A stretch of DNA of 64,000 bases, from contig CM023537.1 of the NCBI GenBank assembly GCA_013350335.1, positions 44,266,111-44,330,110 of the forward strand. The letters are read 5' to 3'. Positions 33,660-43,507 of this stretch are shown here, piece by piece. Under the pieces are notes generated by a model. The model had not been told where the DNA came from, made no database searches, and saw only the letters and a program-made list of their open reading frames with translations. Each line of letters opens with the position of its first letter. The stretch's first letter is position 1. The stretch is from Chimonanthus salicifolius (lineage: Eukaryota > Streptophyta > Magnoliopsida > Laurales > Calycanthaceae). The position numbers and the translations under genes are program-made.

Positions 33660-33910
33660 AATATTGATGAAAAGATTTGATACAAGGCAGTCATGGAGTG
33701 TAGGCAAGGAACTGGCATTGCCACTGATCGAAGTTTGGGAGAAGCATCCAGACATTTGTTTAGTGTAGAAAGATTCACTTGAATTGCAGAATGTAGAAAG
33801 TGTAGTAATTCCAAGGAAAAGGCTAGCATGTAAGTATGGCCGCCGTTTGGGAGTGAACTTAAGAAAGGCAAAACAAATGGTAGTCAGGGAATACATTCCA
33901 AACTTCTGCC
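33660..33910 (+). pseudogene. Possible relic of a host exon, unidentified
   Basis: A plus-strand frame reads through about 80 codons with one TAG (KELALPLIEVWEKHPDICLV, then after the stop KDSLELQNVESVVIPRKRLA). Composition is protein-like, unlike the AT-rich surroundings, but I do not recognise the family. It could be chance. Confidence 0.2.
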
Positions 33911-34181
33911 AAAGAGGGCGTATTAAGGTAGTTTTCTGTTCAATCCCACCAAATTACTAAATTAGAGAAGACCCATTGCATCATTGCTCCCGACACACGC
34001 TTCTTGCCTTTGTTCTTTATATCGAACGAGGGAAGGAAGGAAGGAGAGAACTGCTATCAAATATCCATCTAGTGACAGACATAATGCCTTTTTAAAAAAA
34101 TTGCAGAAGAATCCTTGTTTTTCTGTTGAAACTCCTGTTAGAAAAAGGTAAATCAAAGACACCCAAGAACCACTCGAAAAA

Positions 34182-35392
34182 TGTAATATCTTAGATTTTT
34201 CAATATATCAATATTTACGAAAATGCCATTGGAATTATGAATTAAAGGGTTATGATCGTAGATGAGAAGATGGTGGGACCCATTGTTCAAGTAGGAACCA
34301 ATGTACTTGATATAAGATTCAAATTAAGTTAAATGCATTTATTTGGGTCAAAGTGGTTAATTGGGTCAAAGGACCCAATTGGAACCCAATGGGTCGTTGT
34401 GGACATGATTAACCATTGGATGAGCTCAAGTTTAATTGGGTTAGGCTGAATTGAATGGAATGTTGACAAGTGTTTATAACTCAAATTGAAGATTGAGTTG
34501 AAATAAATGATGGAGTTTAGTTGAGTGGAATTTATGGTTTGAGTTGCATTAAATTGATGAGTTAAATGGGTGAGTTGTGTCATATGAGTTGGATGGGAAG
34601 TTATGGAGATATTTATCTCAAAAGAGTAAAGTGTGTGGATGAAATGTTCAAACAATGGAAAAACGTTGGTTGCATGGTTATCCCATGCATGTAACTCCTA
34701 CATAAGTGATGAATGATAATGGCGTTATATGGGAGTTACATAGGTGAGAAGTGTATTTCAAATTCAAGTCCATATGCACATTGGAATGGCATGAGGGTTT
34801 ATTCCATGCATGGGTCTTCAAAGGGACAATCAATGTAGGGATGGTTTAGCACATGGGAGTTTCATTTTAAGATGAAACCCCCACATGAAGATTTGAATGT
34901 AGAATGGCGGTTACATTAGGCTAACAAAGGCTAGCCGTTGGAGCCTATGGGAGTTTCATTTCCATATGAAACTCTCACATGCAACAGTAATGAGAAATGG
35001 ATGATGGGAGGAATGCATACAGCAAGATGACCTTTGGGAAGCCGTTGGGCACCTTGGGAGTTTCATCTCAAGGATGAAACCCCAAGGGAGGCATTAAGCA
35101 AATTGGAGTTACATATGGGTTCACACATGGAGAAGTGCTGGAGAAGGGGTTGCATTTAGGACAGCCAAGAGCCCAAAACCGTTGGTGGGTTTCATCTCAA
35201 GGATGAAACCCCCAAATGAAATAAGTGATGGAAATGAATGGGAGGGGAGTTACATGTGGTGCCAACCTTAGGCTGAAATTGGTTAATCAAAGATAGAACT
35301 TCATCTCCATTCACTCTATCTCTCTTCCTTAGCCGTTCTCCATCCATCAAGATCAAGAGCATTAGCTGATTGTCTCTCACACCAATCAGTCC
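34182..35392 (+). mobile_element. LTR family X, first 1.2 kb (plus sense)
   Basis: It starts TGTAATATCTTAGATTTTTC right after AAAAA (34177-34181). It is the mirror image of 36485-37704 and ends within the first-exon region (CACACCAATCAGTCC), where it is fused to a minus-sense X segment at about 35391, with the shared bases CC at the junction. Confidence 0.8.
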
Positions 35393-36190
35393 ATGGCCGA
35401 ACCTTACCACTTTGGTTTTGGCCCATCTTTCATATCCTTTGGTCATTTCATTCCATATTACAATTGTGCCATTAAACTAACCCTTGTCTAATTTTGCTTA
35501 ATAACCAATATTCATAACCAATCCACCTTAGTGGGGTTCGGCCATACAACATGGCCGAACCTCACCATCTTAATTTGGTCCTTTAAATCCTTCATACATA
35601 CATCTCCATTTGATTTTGCCCAATTACATTATAAGTTAACCACTAAGTCCATCAAATGATCATTAGTGGGGTTCGGCCATACTACATGGCCGAACCTCAC
35701 CCTATGGATTTTTATCCCATATTCCATCATCTATCATGGTTGATCACTTTAATACTAAAACCATAATTAAGCATATGTGATTCTTAAATCACAAGCATAT
35801 AACAATTCATAAATTCCAACATAATCTTAATCCGATTATCCCATCAAAACAGTCCATGGAGTTCAGCCTATACACATGGCCGAGCCCTATGGTTCTCTTA
35901 ACTCAATCATTCCATCATTTATATATATAATTTAGGCTCAACACTTTAGCCATAACAACCATATGGTTCAGCCATCCTATGGCCGACCCAAAATATTATA
36001 CTTATCTCCATTCAAAACCCCTTAAAACTTTCATTACATGGTATGGTTTTTATCCCTCAAAAACCATAACCATTACTAAATCCTTTCATGGGATGGCCGA
36101 ACCCTATGATCCATGTTTTGCCATTTTTAAACAGCATAATCCTTGATCTAAACCCTTGATAGATTCGGCCATACAATGGCCGGATCTTAT
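35388..36190 (-). repeat. Palindrome array (X, minus copy)
   Basis: Units at about 35388 (half), 35532, 35666, 35858, 35968, 36088 (half) and 36162. Arms GTGGGGTTCGGCCAT and ATGGCCGAACCTCAC replace the CCAT/ATGG outer arms of copies A and B. Confidence 0.85.
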
Positions 36191-37704
36191 TCCCTTAACC
36201 AATTTATTTAACAAGGGTTTATAGTGCACTTACCAATACCGTGACTCCTTCGGTTCTTTGATTACTTCTTGATCTTTACTCCGGCTCGCTCTTCCGTTCC
36301 TTTCTTAGTCCTTCCTTCTTCTTTAGCTGAGAATGATCTTGCTTGAAGACTCCTTGAAATGGTTTAGCCAAAGTATTGATTTGAGAGACAGATAGAAATT
36401 TGGCTTTGGATGAGAGTGATAAAACCTTGATACCAAACTCCTTTGCTCTATGTGTATTTTGTCTTGGTGGAGGGATCGGCCAAGGACTGATTGGTGTGAG
36501 AGACAATCGGCTAATGCTCTTGATCTTGAGGGATGGAGAATGGCCAAGGAAGAGAGATAGAGTGAATGGAGATGAAGTTCTATCTTTGGTTAACCAATTT
36601 CAGCCTCAGGTTGGCACCACATGTAACTCCCCTCCCATTCATTTCCATCACTTATTTCATTTGGGGGTTTCCTCCTTGAGATGAAACCCACCAACGGTTT
36701 TGGGCTCTTGGCTGTCCTAAATGCAACCCTTCTCCACCACTTCTCCATGTGTGAACCCATATGTAACTCCAATTTGCTTAATGCCTCCCTTGGGGTTTCA
36801 TCCTTGAGATGAAACTTCCAAGGTGCCCAACGGCTTCCCAAAGGTCATCTTGCTGTATGCATTCCTCCCATCATCCATCTCTCATTACCATTGCATGTGA
36901 GAGTTTCATATGAAAATGAAACTCCCATAGGCTCCAACGGCTAGCCTTTGTTAGCCTAATGTAACCGCCATTCTACATTCAAATCTTCATGTGGGAGTTT
37001 CATCTTAAAATGAAACTCCCATGTGCTAAACCGTCCCTACATTGGCTATCCCTTTGAAGACCCATGCATGGAATAAACCCTCATGCCATTCCAACGTGCA
37101 TATGTACTTGAATTTGAAATACACTTCTCACCTATGTAACTCCCATATAACGCCATTATCATTCATAACTTATCTAGGAGTTACATGCATGGGATGACCA
37201 TGCAGCCAACGTTTTTCATTGTTTGAACATTTCATCCACACACTTTACTCCTTTGAGATAAATATCTCCATAACTTCCCATCCAACTCATATGACACAAC
37301 TCACCCATTTAACTCATCAATTTAATGCAACTCAAACCATAAATTCCACTCAACTAAACTCCATCATTTATTTCAACTCAATCTTCAATTTGAGTTATCT
37401 TAGACACTTGTCAACATTCCATTCAATTCAGCCTAACTCAATTAAACTTGAGCTCATCCAATGGTTAATCATGTCCACAACGACCCATTGGGTCCCAATT
37501 GGGTCCTTTGACCCAATTAACGACTTTGACCCAAATAAATGTACATTACCCATTTAACTTAATTTGAATCTTATATCAAGTACATTGGTTCCTACTTGAA
37601 CAATGGGTCCCACCATCTTCTCATCTACGATCATAACCCTTTAATTCATAATTCCAATGGCATTTTCATAAATATTGATATATTGAAAAATCTAGGATAT
37701 TACA
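35393..37704 (-). mobile_element. LTR family X, 5' two-thirds (minus sense)
   Basis: Starts on minus at 37704 with TGTAATATCCTAGATTTTTC, directly after a purine tract (AAAAAGAGGATTGTGT, 37705-37720), so it is the beginning of a 3' LTR following pol. It continues through the first exon, a donor GGTAAGTG at 36233 and the palindrome array, and ends at the foldback junction near 35393. Confidence 0.8.
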
Positions 37705-37766
37705 ACACAATCCTCTTTTTAAAATTTTCGTCCTGAAAATTGAACGAAGTATGATTCCAAAATAAA

Positions 37767-38021
37767 TTACATGAATAATTCAGGGTGAGCTGTTCTCATC
37801 TCCGATTCGAGTTTCCAAGTGGCTTCCTCTATATCATGTCGATCCCATACCACCTTGATGAACTGAATCGCTCTGTTCCGCAACACTCTTTGCTCAGTCT
37901 CTATTATTCTGACAGGCTTCTCGATGTAAGTGGCATTGCTTTGCACATCTATGTCTTGTACATTCAAAACATGAGACGGATCGGGATTGTACTTCCTCAG
38001 CATCGACACATGAACCCTACC
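37767..38021 (-). pseudogene. pol: Tekay pol C-terminal fragment: integrase tail with chromodomain
   Basis: About 84 codons, VGRVHVSMLRKYNPDPSHVL at the start, ending PELFM before the stop at 37767. VHVSMLRKY..PDPSHVL is the end of the integrase, and VRIIETEQRVLRNRAIQFIK followed by VVWDRHDIEEATWKLESEM is a chromodomain with the usual LRN, VKV-W and EATWE-like positions. In chromoviruses this domain directs integration to particular chromatin. The purine tract and 3' LTR follow 46 bp downstream, as expected. Everything upstream in pol is missing; at 38021 the sequence switches to the opposite-sense leader. This fragment fixes the superfamily as Ty3-gypsy chromovirus, best fitting Tekay/Del. 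Confidence 0.85.
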
Positions 38022-38495
38022 AACTGATCAACTCTTTGGAGTCCGCTAACTGGGGGCCAGATTAATTTACTTCGATAGACTCAGACTAAACAATCAATCT
38101 GAGAACAACAATGAAAGATAGCAAAGTAAAGTACAGTCATCATAAGTGGATATATCAAACATAGCAAAGTAGGATACACTTCCCCGATATCCCCACATTG
38201 AGAAACAAACAGTAGGAATTTAGAAATTTCCCTCAAAAACAAAGGAAAACAAAGAGTGATGATTTGGTAATATCCCCAAACTGAGAAGTGATACACGATA
38301 CTTAGGGAGGTTTTCCCCGAGAACAGCAGAACATCAGGATTTCCCCAAATTGAGAAATGATACTTGATATTTAGGAAGTTTCCCCAAAAACAAAGAAATA
38401 CAAATAGTGCTGATTTGGCAATTTCTACAAACTATGAAGAACACAAAACTTTACATAGAAGCTAAGTCAACCGATGTTTCCATGATTTAGGAAAA
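38022..38495 (+). mobile_element. 5' leader (UTR) segment of a Tekay element
   Basis: Homologous, in reverse, to about 48810-49310, the leader next to the primer site at 49373. It contains imperfect repeats around TTTCCCCAAAAACAAAG and GATACTTGATATTTAGG. It begins at an inverted junction with the pol fragment (shared ACCAACT) and leads into the gag start at 38496. Confidence 0.7.
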
Positions 38496-39090
38496 ATGTC
38501 TCCAAAGGAAGAAGCACAAAACGGAGAGGGTCAGAATGGTGCAAACATTCCTGAAGTACCTCCTGAACTGCGGAACCTAGTACAAGCGGTAGTCACTTCC
38601 GTTCTACAACAACTCTTGAACGGAAATGGGAACACAACCCCAATAAAACACAGGACCAAAAAGGTCGGGGTGGGGGAAATACTTATTGCGCTCGCAGAAG
38701 ATTCAGATCCTACTTTTGGATATCTTCAGCCTTTACTAGTTCCACTGGAAGTTCCTATTTCCGGTGTGGTCGACCAGGCCATTTCAAAAGAGAGTGCCCA
38801 CAGAATGTTAGATCTCCTCATTCCTGTTTCCGATGTGGTCAGCAGGGCTATTACAAAAGGGAGTGTCCACAGAGCAAAAGATCTCCTCACTTTCAGGGTT
38901 CTCTCCGTCGTTTTGCTCGATTAGCTCAGTCACAAGGATCTGGACGACTGAATATTTCAACTTCTTCTCCAGAGACGTTGGACCATGCGGGATTAATACC
39001 CTGTCTCACTTGTGGAGTGTTGGGGCACACGTCAACTACATGCCCTGACAACTTCATCGATTTTGGTAATAATGCAAGGTCTTCTACGGA
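38496..39090 (+). pseudogene. gag: Tekay gag remnant with three zinc knuckles
   Basis: The N-terminus MSPKEEAQNGEGQNGANIPE runs about 48 codons, then a deletion and frame change remove the capsid domain. The remaining nucleocapsid is in another frame: YFRCGRPGHFKREC (first Cys now Tyr), CFRCGQQGYYKREC (His now Tyr) and CLTCGVLGHTSTTC (intact). Spacing CX2CX4HX4C is the gag zinc knuckle that binds genomic RNA. Similarity ends near 39090, where the sequence jumps into LTR Y. Non-functional. Confidence 0.8.
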
Positions 39091-39112
39091 AGATAAGGAA
39101 GGGTAAGGAAAT

Positions 39113-41849
39113 GTTGGGAATCAAGGGGAGATGGACGGTCTTAAGAGACACCACCAAAGGTTGCAGCCAATTGGACAAGGGAGGTGAAGAGGCAGGGGTG
39201 TTTCATCACAAGGATGAAACCCCCAAGTAAACCATAATGGAGGAGATGAAAAGACACGGGGGTTACCAAGGGGTGTCACCAAAGGACACCACCTTTGAGT
39301 AACTCTCATTAACCAAGGCGTTAGAGTTTTACATCACTCTCTCCCTCTCCTTTCCTTGGCCGTTCCCTACCTCTCAAGACAAAGAATATTGGTTGGTTGT
39401 CTCTCACACAATTCTGTCCTTGGCCGATCCCTCTATCAAGACAAAAGGACTTGGAGAAAAGGAGTTACATCTCTAGGTTTATCACTTTCACCCAAGGCTA
39501 AGTTTCATTCTCATTTTCTCTCTCAAAATCTACCTCCTTGGCCGAACCAGTCCTTGGTGTTTTCACCATTGATCAAAGTACTTAATCAGCTAAGGACTAA
39601 GGGAGCAAGAAAGAAGGAAACAAGGATTAAAAGGCAAGAAGAGAGGCTAAGAGGATTGGTAAGTGTTTCATAAAATTTAGTTAAATAAGTTGGTTAAATG
39701 GAGCATGATTTGGCCATGGTATGGCCGAATCTATCAAAGGTAAAAACCATGGAAGATGATGTTAAAAAGGGTAGAAAACATGGATCATGGGGTTCGGCCA
39801 CTTTGGATGGCCGAACCCCATGAAATGTTTTGGTTATTTTGATGGTTTTTGGAAGTTAAAAACCATGCAATGTTATGGAGTTCTTAGGTATTTTAATTGG
39901 AATTAAGATTGATGTTTTGGGTTGGCCATTGGATGGCTGAACCATACTAAGATTATGGCTAAATTACTATGTCAAAACCATGAATAATTATGTGAAGGAT
40001 TGAGTCAAGAGAACCATAGGGTTCGGCCATTATGATTAGAAATTGTTAATGGTTTTTATGATGTTTTAAAAAGGGTTTAACATAGCTAAAAGAATGAGGG
40101 ATTTGGATATTTATGTTCATCATAAAGGATGACAAAGGGGAGCACCAAAACCAAAGGGGTGAGGTTCTGCCATCGTGTATGGCCGAACCCCACCAAGTGC
40201 TATGTATGGTGATTGGTTGTCAAAAGGTCTAAAAATATTCCAATGGATGGAATTATAAGAACCATCCTTTGATGGATAAAGGTTTTGATGAATAAAAGAA
40301 AAATATAGGGTTTGGCCATGTATAGGGCCGAACCCCATAAAATGACATTAGTGGATGGTTAAGGACTAAGGTAATTAAATGGATTGATTGGTAAGTAATC
40401 TTATGAATGAAGGATTGAAAAAGACCAAATCTAAAGTGGTGAGGTTCGGCCATGTTGTATGGCCGAACCCCACTAAGGTGGATTTGTGGTGGACCTTGAT
40501 TATTAAGCAAAAAATTAAACAAGGGTTAGTTAGTGGCAAAACCGTAAATACAAGTTATAATGGAATGAAGGATTAAAGGACTTGAAAGAGGGGTCAAACC
40601 AAAGTGGTATGGTTCGGCCATGCCGTATGGCCAAACCCTACCAAGGTATAATATTTAATATAAGGCGTTTATGTAAGTTATATGGATAGTATTGATCAAA
40701 TGAAAAGGAAGATCAAATCCAAAGTGGGTGAGGTTCGGCCATGGGTATGGCCGAACCCCACAAGGTGGTTTTTGGGATTTAAACTTAACTAGAAATCAAA
40801 AGGATATGTGATTGACTCGCTGTTATATAAACAAGGTAACGGGACTTGAATGGTGCACAAGTCGTGAACGGGTGACGGATTGAGAAGAAAGGACAACTTA
40901 AGTGAACTTTCTGTAGGTTTCCTACCTCTTTGTAACCACTCTTATATTTGATGTTTTATCTTGATTTTGATGAATTACTTATGTTAAAGTATTATGTTTC
41001 AAATGGGATTTGAATGTCAGGATTTATTTACAAATGGCATGTACTCATTAACATCTTGCATGGCATGGGGTGATGAACATGGAAACCGGAGCCCACACTC
41101 CGTCGGAATGTCCGTGATGCAACTGTGGGGCCTTCTTAGGTGATGAGAGTCCCACCAGAAAGAATAACTTGATGATGAGAGTCCCATCAAGTGGAAACGA
41201 AAGAACACTGTGGATTACCTTGACGATGAGAGTCCCGTTAAGTGATGGGTGGGACTCATTACATGTGCATACATACATAGCAATGTTTTATAAGATTTTG
41301 ATGATCATGTTTTATGATGATATATGTATGTTTTTATGTTAACCATGTGGTAACCCTAATCGGAAGACCTGCTGGCGCGTTGATCTAACGCCCTATTTCT
41401 ATCCTTGGTGGATGACGCAGGAAAAAGAAAGGCAAAGGCTGAGGATCACGAGGAAAGCTAAGCATAGAAGCTTGGGTGTTGGAATGGAGTTTATTTATTG
41501 ACGTTTTGAATACATTATTATGGACATGTAATGATGTAGACAACTGCTATGGTTTGATTTAAGTTTGAATGAATGTTTAGTTTAAAGTAATCATGGCTTG
41601 TACTTTGCTATCTAAACAGTTTGGTTCCGCATATTTGATTTATTCCTCAAGTTTTACTTAGTTCTATGTGTGCTTTGGTTTCCATGGACTTGGTCCATGC
41701 ACACATAGGTTTGGCCAGTTAAGGGTCGGACTTTGGAAGTCTGGACTTAGCTCGCGTCGTGACGCTCCCCGCTCTCTTCCACATTAATATTTTTTTTTAA
41801 AAAAAATAGACCCTGATTTTCGGAAGGCTGGAAAAGGGTGGGCGTTACA
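39113..41849 (+). mobile_element. LTR family Y, 5'-truncated (plus sense)
   Basis: Joined to the gag scrap at about 39112. It matches 58117-60931 and, in reverse, 43508-46280. It lacks the first about 940 bp of the LTR. Donor GGTAAGTG at 39659, array, leader repeats (41080-41240), hairpin near 41373-41393, end GGTGGGCGTTACA at 41849. Confidence 0.8.
39710..40765 (+). repeat. Palindrome array (Y, truncated plus copy)
   Basis: About nine units or half units (39714, 39788, 39922, 40017, 40162, 40310, 40441, 40610, 40733). Outer arms shift along the array from CCATGG type to GTGAGG/CCCCAC type. Confidence 0.85.
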
Positions 41850-43434
41850 GCTGAACCCCACTAATGGTAATTTGATGGACTTAGTGGTTAACTTATAATG
41901 TAATTGGACAAAATCAAATGGAGATATATGTATGAAGGATTTGAAGGACCAAAGTAAGATGGTGAGGTTCGGCCATGTTGTATGGCCGAACCCCACTAAG
42001 GTGGATTGGTTATGAATATTGGTTATTAAGCAAAATTAGACAAGGGTTAGTTTAATGGCACAATTGTAAATATGGAATGAAATGACCAAAGGATTTGAAA
42101 GATGGGCCAAAACCAAAGTGGTAAGGTTCAACCATGTTGTATGGCCGAACCCTACCAAGGTATATTTGGAAGATTAAGTTATTTGGATGGTTTTGGATTA
42201 AATAAAAAAGGAGATCAAAATTTAAGTGGGTGAGGTTCGGCCATGTAGTATGGCCGAACCCCACAAAGTGGGTTTTGGGACTTAGACTTAGTTGGAAATT
42301 AAATGGACATGTGTTTGACTTGCTGTTATATAAACAAGGTAACGGGACTTCTTAAACGGTGTACAAGTCGTGAATGGGTGACGGTTTAAAAGAGCGGTCA
42401 ATCTAAGTGAACATTGTCTAGGTTTCCTACTTTTTTGTAACCACACTTATATTTGATGTTTTATCTTAATTTTGATGAAATACGTGCTAAGTTATTATGT
42501 TTCAAAGTGGTTTTGTATGTTAAGGTGTATTTACAAATGGCATGAACACATTGACATCTCATGCATGGCATGGGGTGATGATTATGGAAATCGGAGGCCA
42601 CACTCTGTCAGGGTGTCCGAAAGACCACTGCGGGGTACCTTGATGATGAGAATCCCATCAAGAGGAAACCGGAGGCCACACTCCGTTGGGGCGTTCGAAA
42701 GACCACTGTGGGGTACCTTGACGATGAGAATCCCGTCAAGAGGAGGCTATGTATATTTGTGATGGGTGGGACTCATTACATGTGCATAACATATATGCCA
42801 TTGTTTTTATAAGGTTTTGATGATCATGTACTATTATGATATTTGCATGTTTTATACTAACCTTGTGGTAGCCCTAATCGGAAACACCTAGTGGGTGCGT
42901 TGATCTAACGCCCTATCTCTATCCTTAGTGGATGACGCAGGAAAGGGGAAGAACGAGGATCGTGAAGGAAACCAAGCATACGAGCTTGGGGTTTTTGAAT
43001 GGATCTTTAATTATGGATTGATTTATGGACTTTTTATTTAAGTTTATATGGACAATGTAATAATGTAGTTAAGTATTTGCTATGGTTAGGTATGTTTTGG
43101 ATGGTTTGGAATGAATGATTAGTTTAAGGTTATTTTAGTAATTTTGGAGAATATGATTATGTACTTTGCTATCTAAAAATGGAGTAGTCTTAGGATCTAT
43201 TATAACCCGCAATTAGATTGAGATTAAGTATATTCCGCAAGTTTTATTTGTACCATGGGTGGATCGGTTCTTATGGACATAGTCCATACGCAAATGGGCT
43301 TGGCCAGTTAAGGGTCGGACTTTAGAAGTCCGAACTTAACTCGCGTCGTGACGTCCCGACCCTATCACTTATTTATTATTATTTAAAAAAAAAAAAAAAC
43401 TCTGATTTTAGAGTGAAAAGGGCGGGGTGTTACA
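41850..43434 (+). mobile_element. LTR family X, 3' part (plus sense)
   Basis: Starts inside a palindrome half (GCTGAACCCCACTAATGG) immediately after the Y end, then three more units (to 42262), TATATAAACAAGGTAACGGG at about 42327, leader repeats (42590-42740), hairpin near 42890, and end GCGGGGTGTTACA at 43434. Suggests Y had inserted into the X array. Confidence 0.75.
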
Positions 43435-43507
43435 GTTGGTAAAAAGGAAAAAAATATAAAAAAATGAAGAATAAATAAATAAATAAAAATTAGACTCTGA
43501 TACCAAC
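43435..43507. other. 73-bp A-rich linker between two head-to-head LTR ends
   Basis: The left edge continues the X(+) end with GTTGGTA, the start of a primer site. The right edge is a complete minus-sense primer site (CTCTGATACCAAC, 43495-43507) abutting Y(-). So GTTGGTA and TACCAAC face each other around an A-rich stretch that includes an ATAA tandem (43470-43485). Confidence 0.8.

Larger units (their letters stand above)
31557..34176. other. AT-rich host-like DNA without a supportable gene
   Basis: Long A/T runs and no LTR landmarks. Open frames here (up to 132 codons at 33498-33896, minus) show no recognisable domain and overlap an equally open plus-strand frame. A possible hAT-like remnant and a possible exon relic are listed separately. 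Confidence 0.5.

Noticed and set aside
33498..33896. 132-codon minus-strand frame
   Set aside because: No recognisable features; the opposite strand is equally open, and the peptide turns into AT-driven Ile/Phe/Ser runs.
34329..34655. 108-codon frame repeated at 37219-37557 and 52359-52571
   Set aside because: Antisense to family X LTR sequence rich in TTGAGTTGAAT-like simple repeats; its recurrence follows LTR copy number.
42327..42334. TATATAAA in X and Y LTRs as the main LTR promoter
   Set aside because: Not conserved in copies A, B and Z, where only the adjacent AAGGTAACGGGAC or its equivalent is kept; it also falls inside the presumed intron.
42472..42762. 96-codon frames containing NRRPHSV (also at 49913 and 61285)
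   Set aside because: They read the GC-rich leader repeats; frame conservation follows repeat-unit length, not protein selection.
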